From CAZAAW01 sp964483325 (lineage in GTDB: Bacteria > Pseudomonadota > Alphaproteobacteria > Rhizobiales > Kaistiaceae): a stretch of 64,000 nt of DNA. A program made the position numbers and the translations under genes. A model generated the notes under the pieces. That model worked only from the letters and a program-made list of their open reading frames with translations. It had not been told where the DNA came from and searched no databases. The number at the start of each line of letters is the position of its first letter. The first letter of the stretch is position 1. Below, piece after piece: positions 17,602-26,558 of the stretch. Location of the stretch: contig CAZAAW010000013.1 of NCBI GenBank assembly GCA_964483325.1, positions 1 to 64,000 of the forward strand, read 5' to 3'.

Positions 17602-20001
17602 TCAGAACTTGACCTTGACGCCGCCATAGATCGCGAACGGCGCTCCCAAGCTCAAGGCGCGCGGGTTCTCGGCCCCGGGCACCTGGACGAGCGGCACCTC
17701 CTCGGTCTCGGAGAACGTGCCGAAGGTCTCGTACTTGGTGTTGAACAGGTTCTCGATAGCGCCGAAGACCTGGAAGTTTTCCGTGACCTTGTAGCTCGTG
17801 TCGAGGCCGAACACGACATAGGGGTTGGTCTTCGGGTTCTGGTTCGACTCGTCGCCGAACAGGTACTGGCCCGAGGCCGCCTTGCCGTTGAAGCCGATGT
17901 GCCAGCGATCGGTCACATCATAGCCAAGGCCGAACGACACCGAGTGGGCGGCGACGCCCGGCAGGTGGTCGCCCGGCTGCACCTGGATCTCTTCGTCACC
18001 GTCGGCGAAGGGATTGCGCGAGCTGGTGATCGACAGCGGCGTCAGGAAGGTGGCGTCGGTGAAGGCATAGTCGACGAAGGCATCCCACGGACCCTTCTCG
18101 ACCCTCACGCCGGCCTCGAAGCCCTGGCGACGGGTCGAGCCGATGTTCTGGAAGTAGCCGCGGCCGATGACCGGGCTGGCGATGTAGATGATGTCGTCCT
18201 GGCTGGTGGTGCGGAAGGCACCGACGCGCCACTTGACGTCGGCCCCGTTGGCGCCGGTAAAGTTGCCGCGCAGGCCGGCCTCGAAGGTGCGCGCCACGAC
18301 CTGCTTCAGCGGCGGGTCGCCGACGAAGAAGTTGGTGAGCGAGCACGGCGCGGCCGGATCGGCGCAGGACAGTTCGGCCGGCGTCGGAGCGCGATTCGAC
18401 TCCGAGTAGCCACCATAGAGCGTCACGGCATCGGTCAGCGCGTAGCTGGCGCCGACGCCCGGGTTGAAGCGGACGAAGCGATGGTCGCCGTTCAGCTCGG
18501 TGCCGATCTGGTCCTCCATCGTCACATGGGCGATGTTGAGGCGGCCGGACAGGGACACCGTCAGGCGGCTCGTGACGTCGAGCGCGTCGGTGAAGAACAC
18601 GCCGGTATAGAGCGTGTTGGCCAGCACATCGACCGGGATGATGTCGTCGCTGCTGACGATCGGGCTTTCCGGATAGGGAACATAGCCGCGGTCGAGGCCG
18701 AGGCCGCCGAGCTCGGTGTTGGCGGTGAAGTGCGTCCGCGACCCGTCGAGGCTGCCGCCGAAGACGAAATGGTTCGGCATGCCGGCGAGATCGGCGGTGC
18801 TGGTCATCTGCAGCGACAGGCCGTAGCCGGTCGAGCGGGTGCTGCTGCGGTTGAGCACCGCGTAAGGCCCGCCTTCCTCGTAGTCCTCGGCGAAGTCCGG
18901 CAGCGAGGCATAGGGGCTGTCGGTGATGAAGTTCGGGATCGGGTTGCCGTTGATGTCGGTCAGCGGATCATCCTCGTCCTCGGCGCAGACGAAATCGTCA
19001 TCGTCCTCGCAGGGCTCGATCTCCGCGGCGTCGCCGTTGAAGGTCCGCTGGTTGAGGTGGCCGACATACATGCCGCCCTGGATCGACAGCGTCTCGTTGA
19101 TCTGGTGCGTGCCGGTCAGGTTGACGCGCAGATACTGGTTGATCGTGGTGTCCGGATAGGTGAACACCGCGGCCGGATCGACGGCCAGCAGCTCGATCGG
19201 CGTCGTGCCGTTGCCGGTCAGGTTGTTGCTGGCGCCCATGATGTCGAGGTGCAGCTCGGTGCCGTCACGCCGCCAGCCGAGATCGGCGAAGCCCTGGACG
19301 AGCTTGGACGGCGAATGATCGCGCCAGCCGTTCTCGCGCAGCACGTTGCCGGCGGCATAGATCGAGTAATCGCCCCAGTTCTGGCCGTATTGCGCATTGA
19401 CGCCGATGCGGCCGAAGGAGCCGCCATAGAGGCTCGCTTCCACACCCTGATAGGTGAAGCCGTCCTTCATCCGCACGGCGAGCGAGCCGCCGAGGGCGTT
19501 GAGGCCGAACACCGGGTTGGCGCCTTCCAGGTTGATCTCCTGCACGGCAACGTCGGGAAGCAGGTCCCACTGCATCGTGTCGCCGAAGGCGGAGTTGAAG
19601 CGGGCGCCGTTGACGTAGATGGCAAGGCCCTGCTGGTTGCCGGCCAGAGGCGAGGCCTCGAAGCCGCGATACATCACGTTGGGCTGGAAGGGGTTGTTCT
19701 GCGCGTCGCGGATGGTGACGCCGCCGATCGTCCCGGTGAGCGCCTTGGCGACGCTCGGAACGCCGTTCCACAGGATGTCATTCGCGCCGACGATGTTGAC
19801 CGCCGCCGGGACCTTCTCCGCGTCGATGCCGGCCCCCAGCAGCGGCGTGGCGCCGACGATGCTGATAAGCCCGAGATCGACGACGCCGTCCTGGGCCGCC
19901 GCCATGCCCGGCAACGCCGCGGCGCAGGGGACGATGGCCGCGGACAACAGCCAGCTCTGCAGCCGGCCGCTCACGAGTTTCCTTGCTTTCGACGTATTCA
20001 C
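17602..20001 (-). CDS. TonB-dependent outer-membrane receptor
   Basis: A 799-aa receptor. Signal peptide at 1-37; plug domain about 60-185 (VPAAVNIVGANDILWNG, GGVTIRDAQNNPFQPNVMYRGFEASP, NPVFGLNALGGSLAVRMKDG); 22-strand barrel about 195-799, ending in the Phe-terminated strand YGGVKVKF. There is no TonB-box signalling extension as in FecA. At residues 327-345 an extracellular-loop stretch rich in Asp/Glu is bracketed by Cys331 and Cys339, and a second Cys pair lies in ELSCADPAAPCSL. It heads the operon receptor - small secreted protein - tonB - exbB - exbD, which ends opposite the lanmodulin-like gene. The substrate cannot be read directly; a metal chelate such as a lanthanophore is a hypothesis from context. 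Confidence 0.93.
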   Translation of the reverse strand: MNTSKARKLVSGRLQSWLLSAAIVPCAAALPGMAAAQDGVVDLGLISIVGATPLLGAGIDAEKVPAAVNIVGANDILWNGVPSVAKALTGTIGGVTIRDAQNNPFQPNVMYRGFEASPLAGNQQGLAIYVNGARFNSAFGDTMQWDLLPDVAVQEINLEGANPVFGLNALGGSLAVRMKDGFTYQGVEASLYGGSFGRIGVNAQYGQNWGDYSIYAAGNVLRENGWRDHSPSKLVQGFADLGWRRDGTELHLDIMGASNNLTGNGTTPIELLAVDPAAVFTYPDTTINQYLRVNLTGTHQINETLSIQGGMYVGHLNQRTFNGDAAEIEPCEDDDDFVCAEDEDDPLTDINGNPIPNFITDSPYASLPDFAEDYEEGGPYAVLNRSSTRSTGYGLSLQMTSTADLAGMPNHFVFGGSLDGSRTHFTANTELGGLGLDRGYVPYPESPIVSSDDIIPVDVLANTLYTGVFFTDALDVTSRLTVSLSGRLNIAHVTMEDQIGTELNGDHRFVRFNPGVGASYALTDAVTLYGGYSESNRAPTPAELSCADPAAPCSLTNFFVGDPPLKQVVARTFEAGLRGNFTGANGADVKWRVGAFRTTSQDDIIYIASPVIGRGYFQNIGSTRRQGFEAGVRVEKGPWDAFVDYAFTDATFLTPLSITSSRNPFADGDEEIQVQPGDHLPGVAAHSVSFGLGYDVTDRWHIGFNGKAASGQYLFGDESNQNPKTNPYVVFGLDTSYKVTENFQVFGAIENLFNTKYETFGTFSETEEVPLVQVPGAENPRALSLGAPFAIYGGVKVKF

Positions 20002-20310
20002 GCAGTCGCCCCCTTCTCTATCGCGGCCCCTAACCGCGTTCTCTTTGGACTGCTTCGACGATTGCGCCCCCGCGCCCGGCTTGCAATCCCGGAAGTCATA
20101 TACTGACTCTAAAAATCACCAATTGTGACGTCAAAGCCACAATCCGGACGCCTTATCGACAAGGCTCGCCCATTTTCCAGACGGGACCGCGGCCTGTCAT
20201 ACGGCCGACATCGTCCGTCCCCCTGTCCGCGATGCGAATCACGGGGGCCGGCCAAAAGAAAAAGGGCCGCCCAGAGGCGGCCCTTCGATTCCGTCTTGTG
20301 GAAGGCTGGT
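20002..20310. promoter_or_regulatory. promoter region of the TonB operon, with inverted repeat
   Basis: A 309-bp gap upstream of the receptor. It contains an ATTGTG-N10-CACAAT inverted repeat at 20122-20143 and, between it and the gene, a possible minus-strand -10 near 20095. Both are candidates only. The far end holds the terminator of the next gene (20252-20285). No Fur/Irr-like box or cobalamin riboswitch was recognised. Confidence 0.35.
20252..20285 (-). terminator. intrinsic terminator of the TorF-type gene
   Basis: Read on the minus strand, AAGGGCCGCC-TCTG-GGCGGCCCTT is followed by a TTTCTTTT run. The stem is 10 bp and starts 26 bp after the stop codon at 20311. Confidence 0.85.
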
Positions 20311-21057
20311 TCAGATGCCGGTGCCGCGGCGCAGCGTGTTCCAGGTCGTCTGGAAGGTGAGCGAGGCGACGAAATAGGCCTGGCCGAAATCGGTGTCGTG
20401 GTAGCGCAGGTCGAGGGTGAACGGATCGAAGGCGAAGGACACGCCGGCGTTCCAGGTCCAGTAATCGGCGCCGGTCTGGTAGCCGACGGCGCCCGACAGC
20501 GTCGTCGCCACCGGCAGCGTGCCGGCCGGGATCGTGAAGGCGGCATTGCCTTCGGCGTAGACCGTCCACGGACCCGGATCGGCCCAGACCTGGGCGCCGA
20601 TCGAGAACTGGTCGTTCAGCGCCACGGTCGCCTGGGCGTAGAGGTCATCCGCGTCCGGGCCCTTGGTGTAGAGGTAGTAGACATAGCCGAAGTCGAAGCT
20701 GACCGGCCCGATGACCGGGCGGATACCAGCGGAGAAGTCGACTTCCCATTCGCCGAAATTCGGCGCGCCGAAATCGACATTGGAGGCCCAGATGCCGGCA
20801 TAGACCATTCCGTAGGTGGCTTCGATGAACGGCTGGATCGCCGGGGCGAACTGGTCGTTGGTGCCGGCATTGGTCTGCGAGATGCCGCGCGCCACGTAGT
20901 TGGTCGTCGCCGTCACGCCGAAGGCGATATCGAACAGCGACGGCTCGGCAACCGGCGGCACCGGGGCGACCGGCTCGTAGAGGTCGGCGGCGGCCGCGTA
21001 GCCGGCGCCGGCGAGGAGGAACAATCCGGAGAGGGCGAACTTCTTTGCCGAGAGCAT
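20311..21057 (-). CDS. TorF-family putative porin (Gcw_chp domain)
   Basis: A 248-aa outer-membrane beta-barrel protein. Signal peptide MLSAKKFALSGLFLLAGAGYAAAA, then a short Pro-rich linker (YEPVAPVPPVAEP). The barrel region has the family marks GVTATTNYVARGISQTNAGTNDQFAPAIQPFIEATYGMVYAGIWASNVDFG and a closing YHDTDFGQAYFVASLTF strand. TorF/Gcw_chp proteins are common in alphaproteobacteria; transport function is unproven. I used the ATG at 21057 (weak AGGTCAAAGAC), as the upstream frame adds a non-signal leader. It is followed by a strong terminator. Confidence 0.88.
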   Translation of the reverse strand: MLSAKKFALSGLFLLAGAGYAAAADLYEPVAPVPPVAEPSLFDIAFGVTATTNYVARGISQTNAGTNDQFAPAIQPFIEATYGMVYAGIWASNVDFGAPNFGEWEVDFSAGIRPVIGPVSFDFGYVYYLYTKGPDADDLYAQATVALNDQFSIGAQVWADPGPWTVYAEGNAAFTIPAGTLPVATTLSGAVGYQTGADYWTWNAGVSFAFDPFTLDLRYHDTDFGQAYFVASLTFQTTWNTLRRGTGI

Positions 21058-21310
21058 GTCTTTGACCTGTTTATCTGTGTGGCCTCTTGCTGACACGAAG
21101 CTGCACAGTTCGATGCAGGCACACAAGCTCAACAATTGGTCAGGCGTTGCTTAGACGCCCTCAAAAAAGCCGGAATTCCGCCATTTCCGCGTGGCGAACA
21201 AGCAGGCTCCCGTAAATTCAGTGCCGTCTGTTGCGCGAATGTCGCAATGATGGCGGCGGCACCGCGCCTTTTTCAACAAAGGCGGCGATCATCCGGACCC
21301 TGCGGAGGAA

Positions 21311-21634
21311 TCAGCTCTCGGCGCGGATCTGCGCGATGGCCGTTTCCATCAGCTCTTCCATCTGGCGGCGGATCTGGTGATCCGACTGCTCCACGCCGGC
21401 GGCGTCGAAATCGGCGCGGACGCGGCGGAAGACGTCCTCGTCGCCGGCTTCCTCGAAATCGGCCTGGACGATCTCGCGCGCATAGGCGTCGGCCTCGGCG
21501 CCCGTCTTGCCCAGGAGGCCGGCGGCCCACTGGCCGAGGAGGCGGTTGCGACGCGCCTCGGCCTTGAAGCGGACCTCCGCGTCAAGGGCGAACTTGGCTT
21601 CGGCAGCGTCCTTGCGTTTGTCGAAAGTCGTCAT
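21311..21634 (-). CDS. F1-ATPase inhibitor, zeta subunit (DUF1476)
   Basis: A 107-aa helical protein of the alphaproteobacterial zeta-subunit family, which in Paracoccus binds F1 and blocks ATP hydrolysis. The start MTTFDKRKDAAEAKFALDAEVRFKAEARRN contains the inhibitory N-terminal helix. The later segments LLGQWAA, ADFEEAGDEDVFRRVRADFDAAGVEQSDHQIRRQMEELM are strongly conserved in the family. I rejected 75 extra residues encoded upstream. The gene is divergent from purC, an arrangement also seen in related genomes. Confidence 0.93.
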   Translation of the reverse strand: MTTFDKRKDAAEAKFALDAEVRFKAEARRNRLLGQWAAGLLGKTGAEADAYAREIVQADFEEAGDEDVFRRVRADFDAAGVEQSDHQIRRQMEELMETAIAQIRAES

Positions 21635-21885
21635 CTCAAGCCCTTGCGCTGACATGGATTTTCGCCGGCAACGGCGCCGCTCTGGCGCGGCCCCGGCGCT
21701 CTGCCATTGCATATAGCCCGCACAACACCAAATCAATGTGCGGCAACGGGTCTGCCCGCTGCCGCGGCCCCGAATCGTTGTGGACCGGGGACCGATCGGA
21801 TAGGGTTGGACTGCGCTGTCCAATCCGGGCGCGCGAGTCGCCGCAGAGGCTGCTGTCACCGCGCCTCCACCCAGACAGGCGGACT

Positions 21886-22680
21886 ATGGATTTTCTCAAA
21901 CCTCGGTATGTGCCCATGAATCGTCGGCGGCGCATCTATGAAGGCAAGGCAAAGATCCTCTTCGAGGGTCCGGAGCCCGGCACGCTCGTCCAGTTCTTCA
22001 AGGACGATGCGACCGCCTTCAACAAGAAGAAGCATGAGATCGTTGACGGCAAGGGCGTTCTCAACAACCGCATTTCCGAACACATCTTCACCCATCTGAA
22101 CCGCATGGGCATTCCGACGCATTTCATCCGTCGGCTCAACATGCGCGAGCAGCTGATCCGCGAAGTCGAGATCATTCCGCTCGAGGTCGTGGTGCGCAAC
22201 ATCGCCGCGGGCTCGCTCGCCAAGCGCCTCGGCATCGAGGAAGGCACCGTGCTGCCGCGGTCGATCATCGAGTTCTATTACAAGAAGGACGAGCTCGACG
22301 ATCCGATGGTGTCGGAGGAGCACATCACCGCCTTCGGCTGGGCGACGCCGCAGGAAATCGACGACATCATGGCGCTCGCCATCCGCGTCAACGACTTCCT
22401 GTCCGGGCTGTTCCTCGGCGTCGGCATCCAGCTCGTCGACTTCAAGATCGAGTGCGGGCGCCTGTGGGAAGGCGACATGATGCGCATCGTCGTCGCCGAC
22501 GAGATCTCGCCCGATTCCTGCCGGCTGTGGGATATCCAGACCCAGGACAAGCTCGACAAGGACCGCTTCCGCCGCGATCTCGGCGGGCTCGTCGAAGCCT
22601 ACCAGGAGGTGGCGCGCCGGCTCGGCATCCTGATCGAGCAGGAGCGCCCCAAGGGCGGCGGCCCGGTCCTGGTTCAGTAG
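21886..22680 (+). CDS. purC: phosphoribosylaminoimidazole-succinocarboxamide synthase (SAICAR synthase)
   Basis: Joins aspartate to CAIR using ATP, in purine synthesis. The start at 21886 (MDFLKPRYVPMNRRRRIYEGKAKIL) has AGGCGG just upstream. The ATG at 21916 would give exactly the 254 residues usual for the family but lacks a ribosome-binding site; either is possible. Motifs: YEGKAK, FKDDATAFNKKK (ATP site), PLEVVVRN.AAGSLAKR, and the SAICAR signatures ELDDPMVSEEHI and LVDFKIECGR. purS follows after 79 bp, suggesting one transcript. Confidence 0.97.
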   Translation: MDFLKPRYVPMNRRRRIYEGKAKILFEGPEPGTLVQFFKDDATAFNKKKHEIVDGKGVLNNRISEHIFTHLNRMGIPTHFIRRLNMREQLIREVEIIPLEVVVRNIAAGSLAKRLGIEEGTVLPRSIIEFYYKKDELDDPMVSEEHITAFGWATPQEIDDIMALAIRVNDFLSGLFLGVGIQLVDFKIECGRLWEGDMMRIVVADEISPDSCRLWDIQTQDKLDKDRFRRDLGGLVEAYQEVARRLGILIEQERPKGGGPVLVQ

Positions 22681-22759
22681 CGAAGGACCGGACGAATTCT
22701 TCCGCGGCGCGGGCCAGGGTCCGCGCCGCTTCGCATTGTCAGCACTGCTGGAGACAGAC

Positions 22760-22999
22760 ATGAAGGCGCGCGTCACCGTCACCCTGAAGCCCGGCGTCCT
22801 CGATCCGCAGGGCAAGGCCATCGAAGGCGCCCTCGCCTCGCTCGGCTTCGGCGGCGTTAACGGCGTCCGGCAGGGCAAGGTCTTCGAGATCGACCTCGCC
22901 GATGCCGACCCGGCCGCCGCAGAGGCGCAGCTGCGCGAGATGGCGAGCCGGCTTCTCGCCAACACGGTCATCGAAAACTACAAAGTTGACTTGATCTGA
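22760..22999 (+). CDS. purS: phosphoribosylformylglycinamidine synthase, PurS subunit
   Basis: A 79-aa small subunit of the three-part FGAM synthase (PurL-PurQ-PurS); it bridges PurQ and PurL so ammonia can be channelled. It shows the family pattern MKARVTVTLKPGVLDPQGKAIEGAL...V.GVRQGK.FEIDL and ends ANTVIENYKVDLI. In most alphaproteobacteria purS lies directly next to purQ and purL. Here 5.7 kb with four unrelated genes intervene. Confidence 0.95.
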   Translation: MKARVTVTLKPGVLDPQGKAIEGALASLGFGGVNGVRQGKVFEIDLADADPAAAEAQLREMASRLLANTVIENYKVDLI

Positions 23000-23055
23000 C
23001 GCCACCTTGTCCCGGACGATCGCGAGGCGAATCGATCCGGAACGAGGAGGCGCCG

Positions 23056-24096
23056 ATGACCCTGCCGAGGCCCCAGCCGTCCCAGCGGGCGAAGACCGGC
23101 GGACGCGCCGCCGCGCTCTTCCTTGCCCTCGGCGCCACGCTCGCCCTCACCACCGCCTCGGCCATGGCCGGGACGCTCGACATTGTGCGCGAGCGCGGCC
23201 GCCTCGTCTGCGGCGTCAGCGAGGGCCTGCGCGGCTTCTCCGAGAAGGCCGGCGACGGCTGGCAGGGCTTCGACGTCGATTTCTGCCGCGCCGTCGCCGC
23301 CGCGGCGCTCGGCGATCCCGACAAGGTCGACTACGTGCCGCTCTCCGCCGAGGCGCGCTTTCCGGCAGTAAGGGAGGGCCGCGTCGATCTCCTGTCGCGC
23401 AACAGCACCTGGACCATGTCGCGCGACCTCGGCCTGCATCTCGACTTCGCCGCCATCAGCTATTTCGACGGCCAGGGCTTCCTGGTGCGCACGCTCTACG
23501 GCGTCGGTAGCCCGCTGGAGCTACAGGGCGCGCGCATCTGCGTCGTCAGCGGGACGACGACGCAGGACAATGCCGCCGCCTATTTCGCCAAGGCCGGGCT
23601 CACCGTCTCCTTCGTGCCCTTCGAGGAGCGCGGCGCGGCGCGCGCCGCCTATGCGGCGGAGGAGTGCGACGCCTATACCGCCGATCGCTCGGCCCTTGCC
23701 GGCGAGCGCACGCTGCTGCCGAATCCCGACGAGCACACGATCCTGCGCGACGTCATTTCCAAGGAACCACTCGGCCCGGTGACGCGCGAGGACGACCCGG
23801 CCTGGACCGGCCTCGTACGCTGGGTGCTGTTCGGCCTCATCGACGCCGAGGAAGCCGGGCTCGATGCCGCCGGCGCCGCGGGCGAGCGCCGCGCCGAGGC
23901 GGAAGCGCTCGGCAAGCCGGCCGCCGAAGCGCTCGGCCTGGCGCCCGACTGGCTCGCCGTGACCATCGCCGCCACCGGCAATTACGGCGAGATCTTCGAC
24001 CGCAATCTCGGCGAGGAGACGCCGCTCGGGCTGACCCGCGGCCTCAACGCCCTGTGGACGCAGGGCGGCCTTCTCTACGCGCCGCCGATGCAGTGA
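23056..24096 (+). CDS. family 3 amino-acid ABC transporter substrate-binding protein (AapJ-like)
   Basis: A 346-aa periplasmic binding protein. Signal peptide through SAMA, then a mature start GTLDIVRERGRLVCGVSEGLRGFSEKAGDGWQGFDVDFCRAVAAAALGD, typical of AapJ-type general L-amino-acid receptors. RNSTWTMSRD and the GTTTQDNAAAYF hinge region also fit. No permease or ATPase gene lies nearby, so it is an orphan binding protein, possibly sharing a transporter encoded elsewhere or acting as a sensor. GAGGAGGCG precedes the ATG. An L,D-transpeptidase follows after 11 bp. Confidence 0.9.
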   Translation: MTLPRPQPSQRAKTGGRAAALFLALGATLALTTASAMAGTLDIVRERGRLVCGVSEGLRGFSEKAGDGWQGFDVDFCRAVAAAALGDPDKVDYVPLSAEARFPAVREGRVDLLSRNSTWTMSRDLGLHLDFAAISYFDGQGFLVRTLYGVGSPLELQGARICVVSGTTTQDNAAAYFAKAGLTVSFVPFEERGAARAAYAAEECDAYTADRSALAGERTLLPNPDEHTILRDVISKEPLGPVTREDDPAWTGLVRWVLFGLIDAEEAGLDAAGAAGERRAEAEALGKPAAEALGLAPDWLAVTIAATGNYGEIFDRNLGEETPLGLTRGLNALWTQGGLLYAPPMQ

Positions 24097-24107
24097 GGGG
24101 GAACGCC

Positions 24108-25751
24108 ATGGCCCGCCGCCGTCCCATTCTCGTCGCCCTCCTCCTCGCCCTGGCGCTGCCGGCGCTCCCGGCAAATGCGCAGGATGGCGCGCAGGACGGC
24201 GCGCGGGCGCGCCAGCTGGCGGAAGTCCGGCTGCACGCCATCGACCTCCTCGCCAACGAGCCGACCCTGCCGCTGCCCATCCGCCAGCGCCGTGACGCGC
24301 TGCGCGCCTATTACGCCGACGAGGGCGGCGCGCTGCTGTGGATCGGCACCGACCGCGCCGAGCAGCTGACGGCGCGGCTTGCGGATGCCGAGGCCGACGG
24401 CCTGCAGGACGCCGACTATCCCGGCGACCGGCTGGCGACGCTGGCGCAGGCGATCGACGAAACCGACGCGCGCAGCCAGGCGGTCATCGAGCTGCATTTC
24501 TCGGCGGCGTTCCTGGAATATGCCTCCGACCTCAGCGTCGGGCGCTTCCTGCCGCACAAGGTCGATCCGAACTTCTTCCTGACGCCGCGCAGCCTCGACC
24601 AGCTGGATGCCCTGAAGCGCCTTGGCGCCGGCAGCGTCGACACCGCGCTGGCGGCGCTGCAGCCGCAGGCGCCCGACTATGCGGCGCTGCGCGACCTCCT
24701 CGCCCGCTACCGCGCCCTTGCCGTCCTCGGCGGCTGGTCGCCGGTGCCGCTCGGCGACACGCTGAAGCCGGGGATGAGCGACGGCCGCGTGCCGGCGCTG
24801 CGCGAGCGGCTGGCGCTCACCGACGCGGCGGACCCCGAACCAGCCGCCGGAGGCGACGAGCTGTTCGACGACGGGCTGGTCGAGGCGGTGAAGCGCTTCC
24901 AGGGGCGGCACGGACTCGACGCCGACGGCGTCGTCGGCCCGGCGACGATCGTGGCGCTCAACGTGCCGGTGGAGGCGCGCATCGAGAACATCGTCCTCGC
25001 CATGGAGCGCTGGCGCTGGATGCCGGCCGAGCTCGGCGACCGGCACGTCATCGTCAACATCGCCGGCTTCGAGCTGAAGCTGGTGGAGGGCGGTGCCGCC
25101 CTCGACCGGATGAATGTCGTGGTCGGCAAGCCCTACAGCCGCACGCCGGTGTTCAGCGACGCCATCCGCTATCTGGAGTTCAACCCCTACTGGAACGTTC
25201 CGACGGGGCTGGCGATCAAGGAGGAGCTGCCGCGCCTGCGCGCCAATCCTGCCGCCCGCGCCGCCGCCGGCTTCGAGGCGGTGCGCGGCAACGAGGTCTA
25301 CAGCCTCACCTCGATCGACTGGAACCAGGTCGGCCCGGGCAATTTCCCCTTCATGCTGCGCCAGCGGCCGGGCGCCAACAATGCGCTCGGGCGGGTGAAA
25401 TTCATGTTCCCCAACAGCCACGACGTCTATCTGCACGATACGCCGTCGCGCGAGCTGTTCTCGCGCAGCGCCCGCGCCTTCAGCCATGGCTGCATCCGGC
25501 TGCAGCGGCCGCTCGACCTCGCCGTCGAGGTGCTGCAGGCCGGCGGCGTCGACGGCTGGACGCGCCAGCGCATCGACCGCGTCGTCGCCTCGCAGGAGCG
25601 CACCGTCGTCAATCTCGCCGAGCCGCTGCCTGTCCACCTCACCTACCTGACGGCCTGGGTCGATGGCGGCGCGCCCAATTTCCGCGCCGACGTCTACGAG
25701 CACGACGCCAAGCTGCAGGCGGCGCTGGACGGAAGGGCGCTGGCGTGGTGA
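24108..25751 (+). CDS. YcbB-type L,D-transpeptidase
   Basis: A 547-aa periplasmic enzyme that makes 3-3 cross-links in peptidoglycan or attaches proteins to it. Signal peptide MARRRPILVALLLALALPALPANA; an N-terminal scaffold domain; a peptidoglycan-binding domain (about 250-290: VKRFQGRHGLDADGVVGPATIVALN); then the YkuD catalytic domain with the active-site motif FSHGCIRLQ (Cys about residue 460). Length fits LdtD/YcbB. GAGGGGGAA gives the start. It overlaps the next gene by four bases. Confidence 0.95.
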   Translation: MARRRPILVALLLALALPALPANAQDGAQDGARARQLAEVRLHAIDLLANEPTLPLPIRQRRDALRAYYADEGGALLWIGTDRAEQLTARLADAEADGLQDADYPGDRLATLAQAIDETDARSQAVIELHFSAAFLEYASDLSVGRFLPHKVDPNFFLTPRSLDQLDALKRLGAGSVDTALAALQPQAPDYAALRDLLARYRALAVLGGWSPVPLGDTLKPGMSDGRVPALRERLALTDAADPEPAAGGDELFDDGLVEAVKRFQGRHGLDADGVVGPATIVALNVPVEARIENIVLAMERWRWMPAELGDRHVIVNIAGFELKLVEGGAALDRMNVVVGKPYSRTPVFSDAIRYLEFNPYWNVPTGLAIKEELPRLRANPAARAAAGFEAVRGNEVYSLTSIDWNQVGPGNFPFMLRQRPGANNALGRVKFMFPNSHDVYLHDTPSRELFSRSARAFSHGCIRLQRPLDLAVEVLQAGGVDGWTRQRIDRVVASQERTVVNLAEPLPVHLTYLTAWVDGGAPNFRADVYEHDAKLQAALDGRALAW

Positions 25752-26122
25752 AGGCGGCGGCGCTCGCCGCGGCGGCGCTGCTCTCCTCCGCGCTGCCCGG
25801 CGCGGCGCAGGAGAAGACCGCCGCCATGCTGCGCCAAGATATCGGCCGGCCGATCACCGGCCCAATCGCGCGTGACGGCGAGCCGCAGAGCGTCGGCCGG
25901 ATCAGCCCGCTGCTGCTGGCCTACACCTTCGTGCGCCGCGCCAACCGGCCGCCGCCGATCCGCCGGCCGGCCAGCCGCGACCCGCACGAGGTGCCGCTGA
26001 TCGGACCGCGGCCGCTGCCGCAGACCTGCCGCTACACGCTGATCGTCGCGGCGTCGGACAGCATCCCGCTCAGCGACCGCCTCGTCGTCGACTACTGGCC
26101 GCCGACGGAGGCGTGCGAGTAG
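25748..26122 (+). CDS. small secreted protein coupled to the L,D-transpeptidase
   Basis: A 124-aa protein starting at a GTG that overlaps the preceding stop (GTGA), which implies translational coupling. Signal peptide VKAAALAAAALLSSALPGAAQ. The rest is Pro/Arg-rich (ANRPPPIRRPASRDPHEVPLIGPRPLPQTCRYTL) with two Cys. I do not recognise a family. Coupling suggests it helps the transpeptidase or acts at the cell wall. Confidence 0.65.
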   Translation: MKAAALAAAALLSSALPGAAQEKTAAMLRQDIGRPITGPIARDGEPQSVGRISPLLLAYTFVRRANRPPPIRRPASRDPHEVPLIGPRPLPQTCRYTLIVAASDSIPLSDRLVVDYWPPTEACE

Positions 26123-26151
26123 TCAGGGCGCCCGGGACCGTGGGTGAAGTG

Positions 26152-26520
26152 GCCATGCGGTGCGAACCGCCCGGCGGCGCTCCCCACGCGACCCCGCCTA
26201 CGGCGGGGCCACCCCCCGGATCAAGTCCGGGGGCAGGCTCTTCCCGTGCCGGTGAGGGATGGGCGTCTCTTTCGGTGAGGGCGCCACATCGGGAAGCGCA
26301 TGACGGGTGGGGACCAACGCCGGGCGCCTCGCGCCCCAACCTCTCCAGTGGGAGAGGTCGGAAACGCGCAGCGTTTCCGGGTGAGGGACACTGCCGGTGA
26401 CACGTGGCTGCAGCGTCGGGGCAGGATTCCCGGCGGCAGAGCCCCTCACCCGTCCGCCTAAGGTTCGCTAACGCGAACCAAGGCTCCCGACCTCTCCCAC
26501 GAGGAGAGGTTATGAAGCTG
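26152..26520. repeat. mosaic of interspersed repeats
   Basis: The gap 26123-26558 carries pieces of several families: a CCCGGATCAAGTCCGGGGGC hairpin (also at about 39560-39585), GGTGAGGGATGGG and GACGGGTGGGGACC tracts of family A, and the CTCTCCC...GGGAGAG / CCCTCACCCGTCCGCCTAAG tracts of family B in inverse order to the 39-kb copies. There is no coding sequence. Confidence 0.7.
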
Positions 26521-26558
26521 CAGCGACGGCGTTTCTCCGGAGGCGCCCCATGTGCTTG

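Noticed and set aside
17521..20106. An 861-codon open frame opposite the TonB receptor
   Set aside because: It is the antisense of a well-recognised receptor gene, is rich in Arg/Val/Asp as expected from GC-rich complement, and shows no domain.
23056..24096. XoxJ, the binding protein of lanthanide methanol dehydrogenases
   Set aside because: The mature N-terminus and core match AapJ-type amino-acid receptors, and the gene is 8.5 kb from the dehydrogenase.
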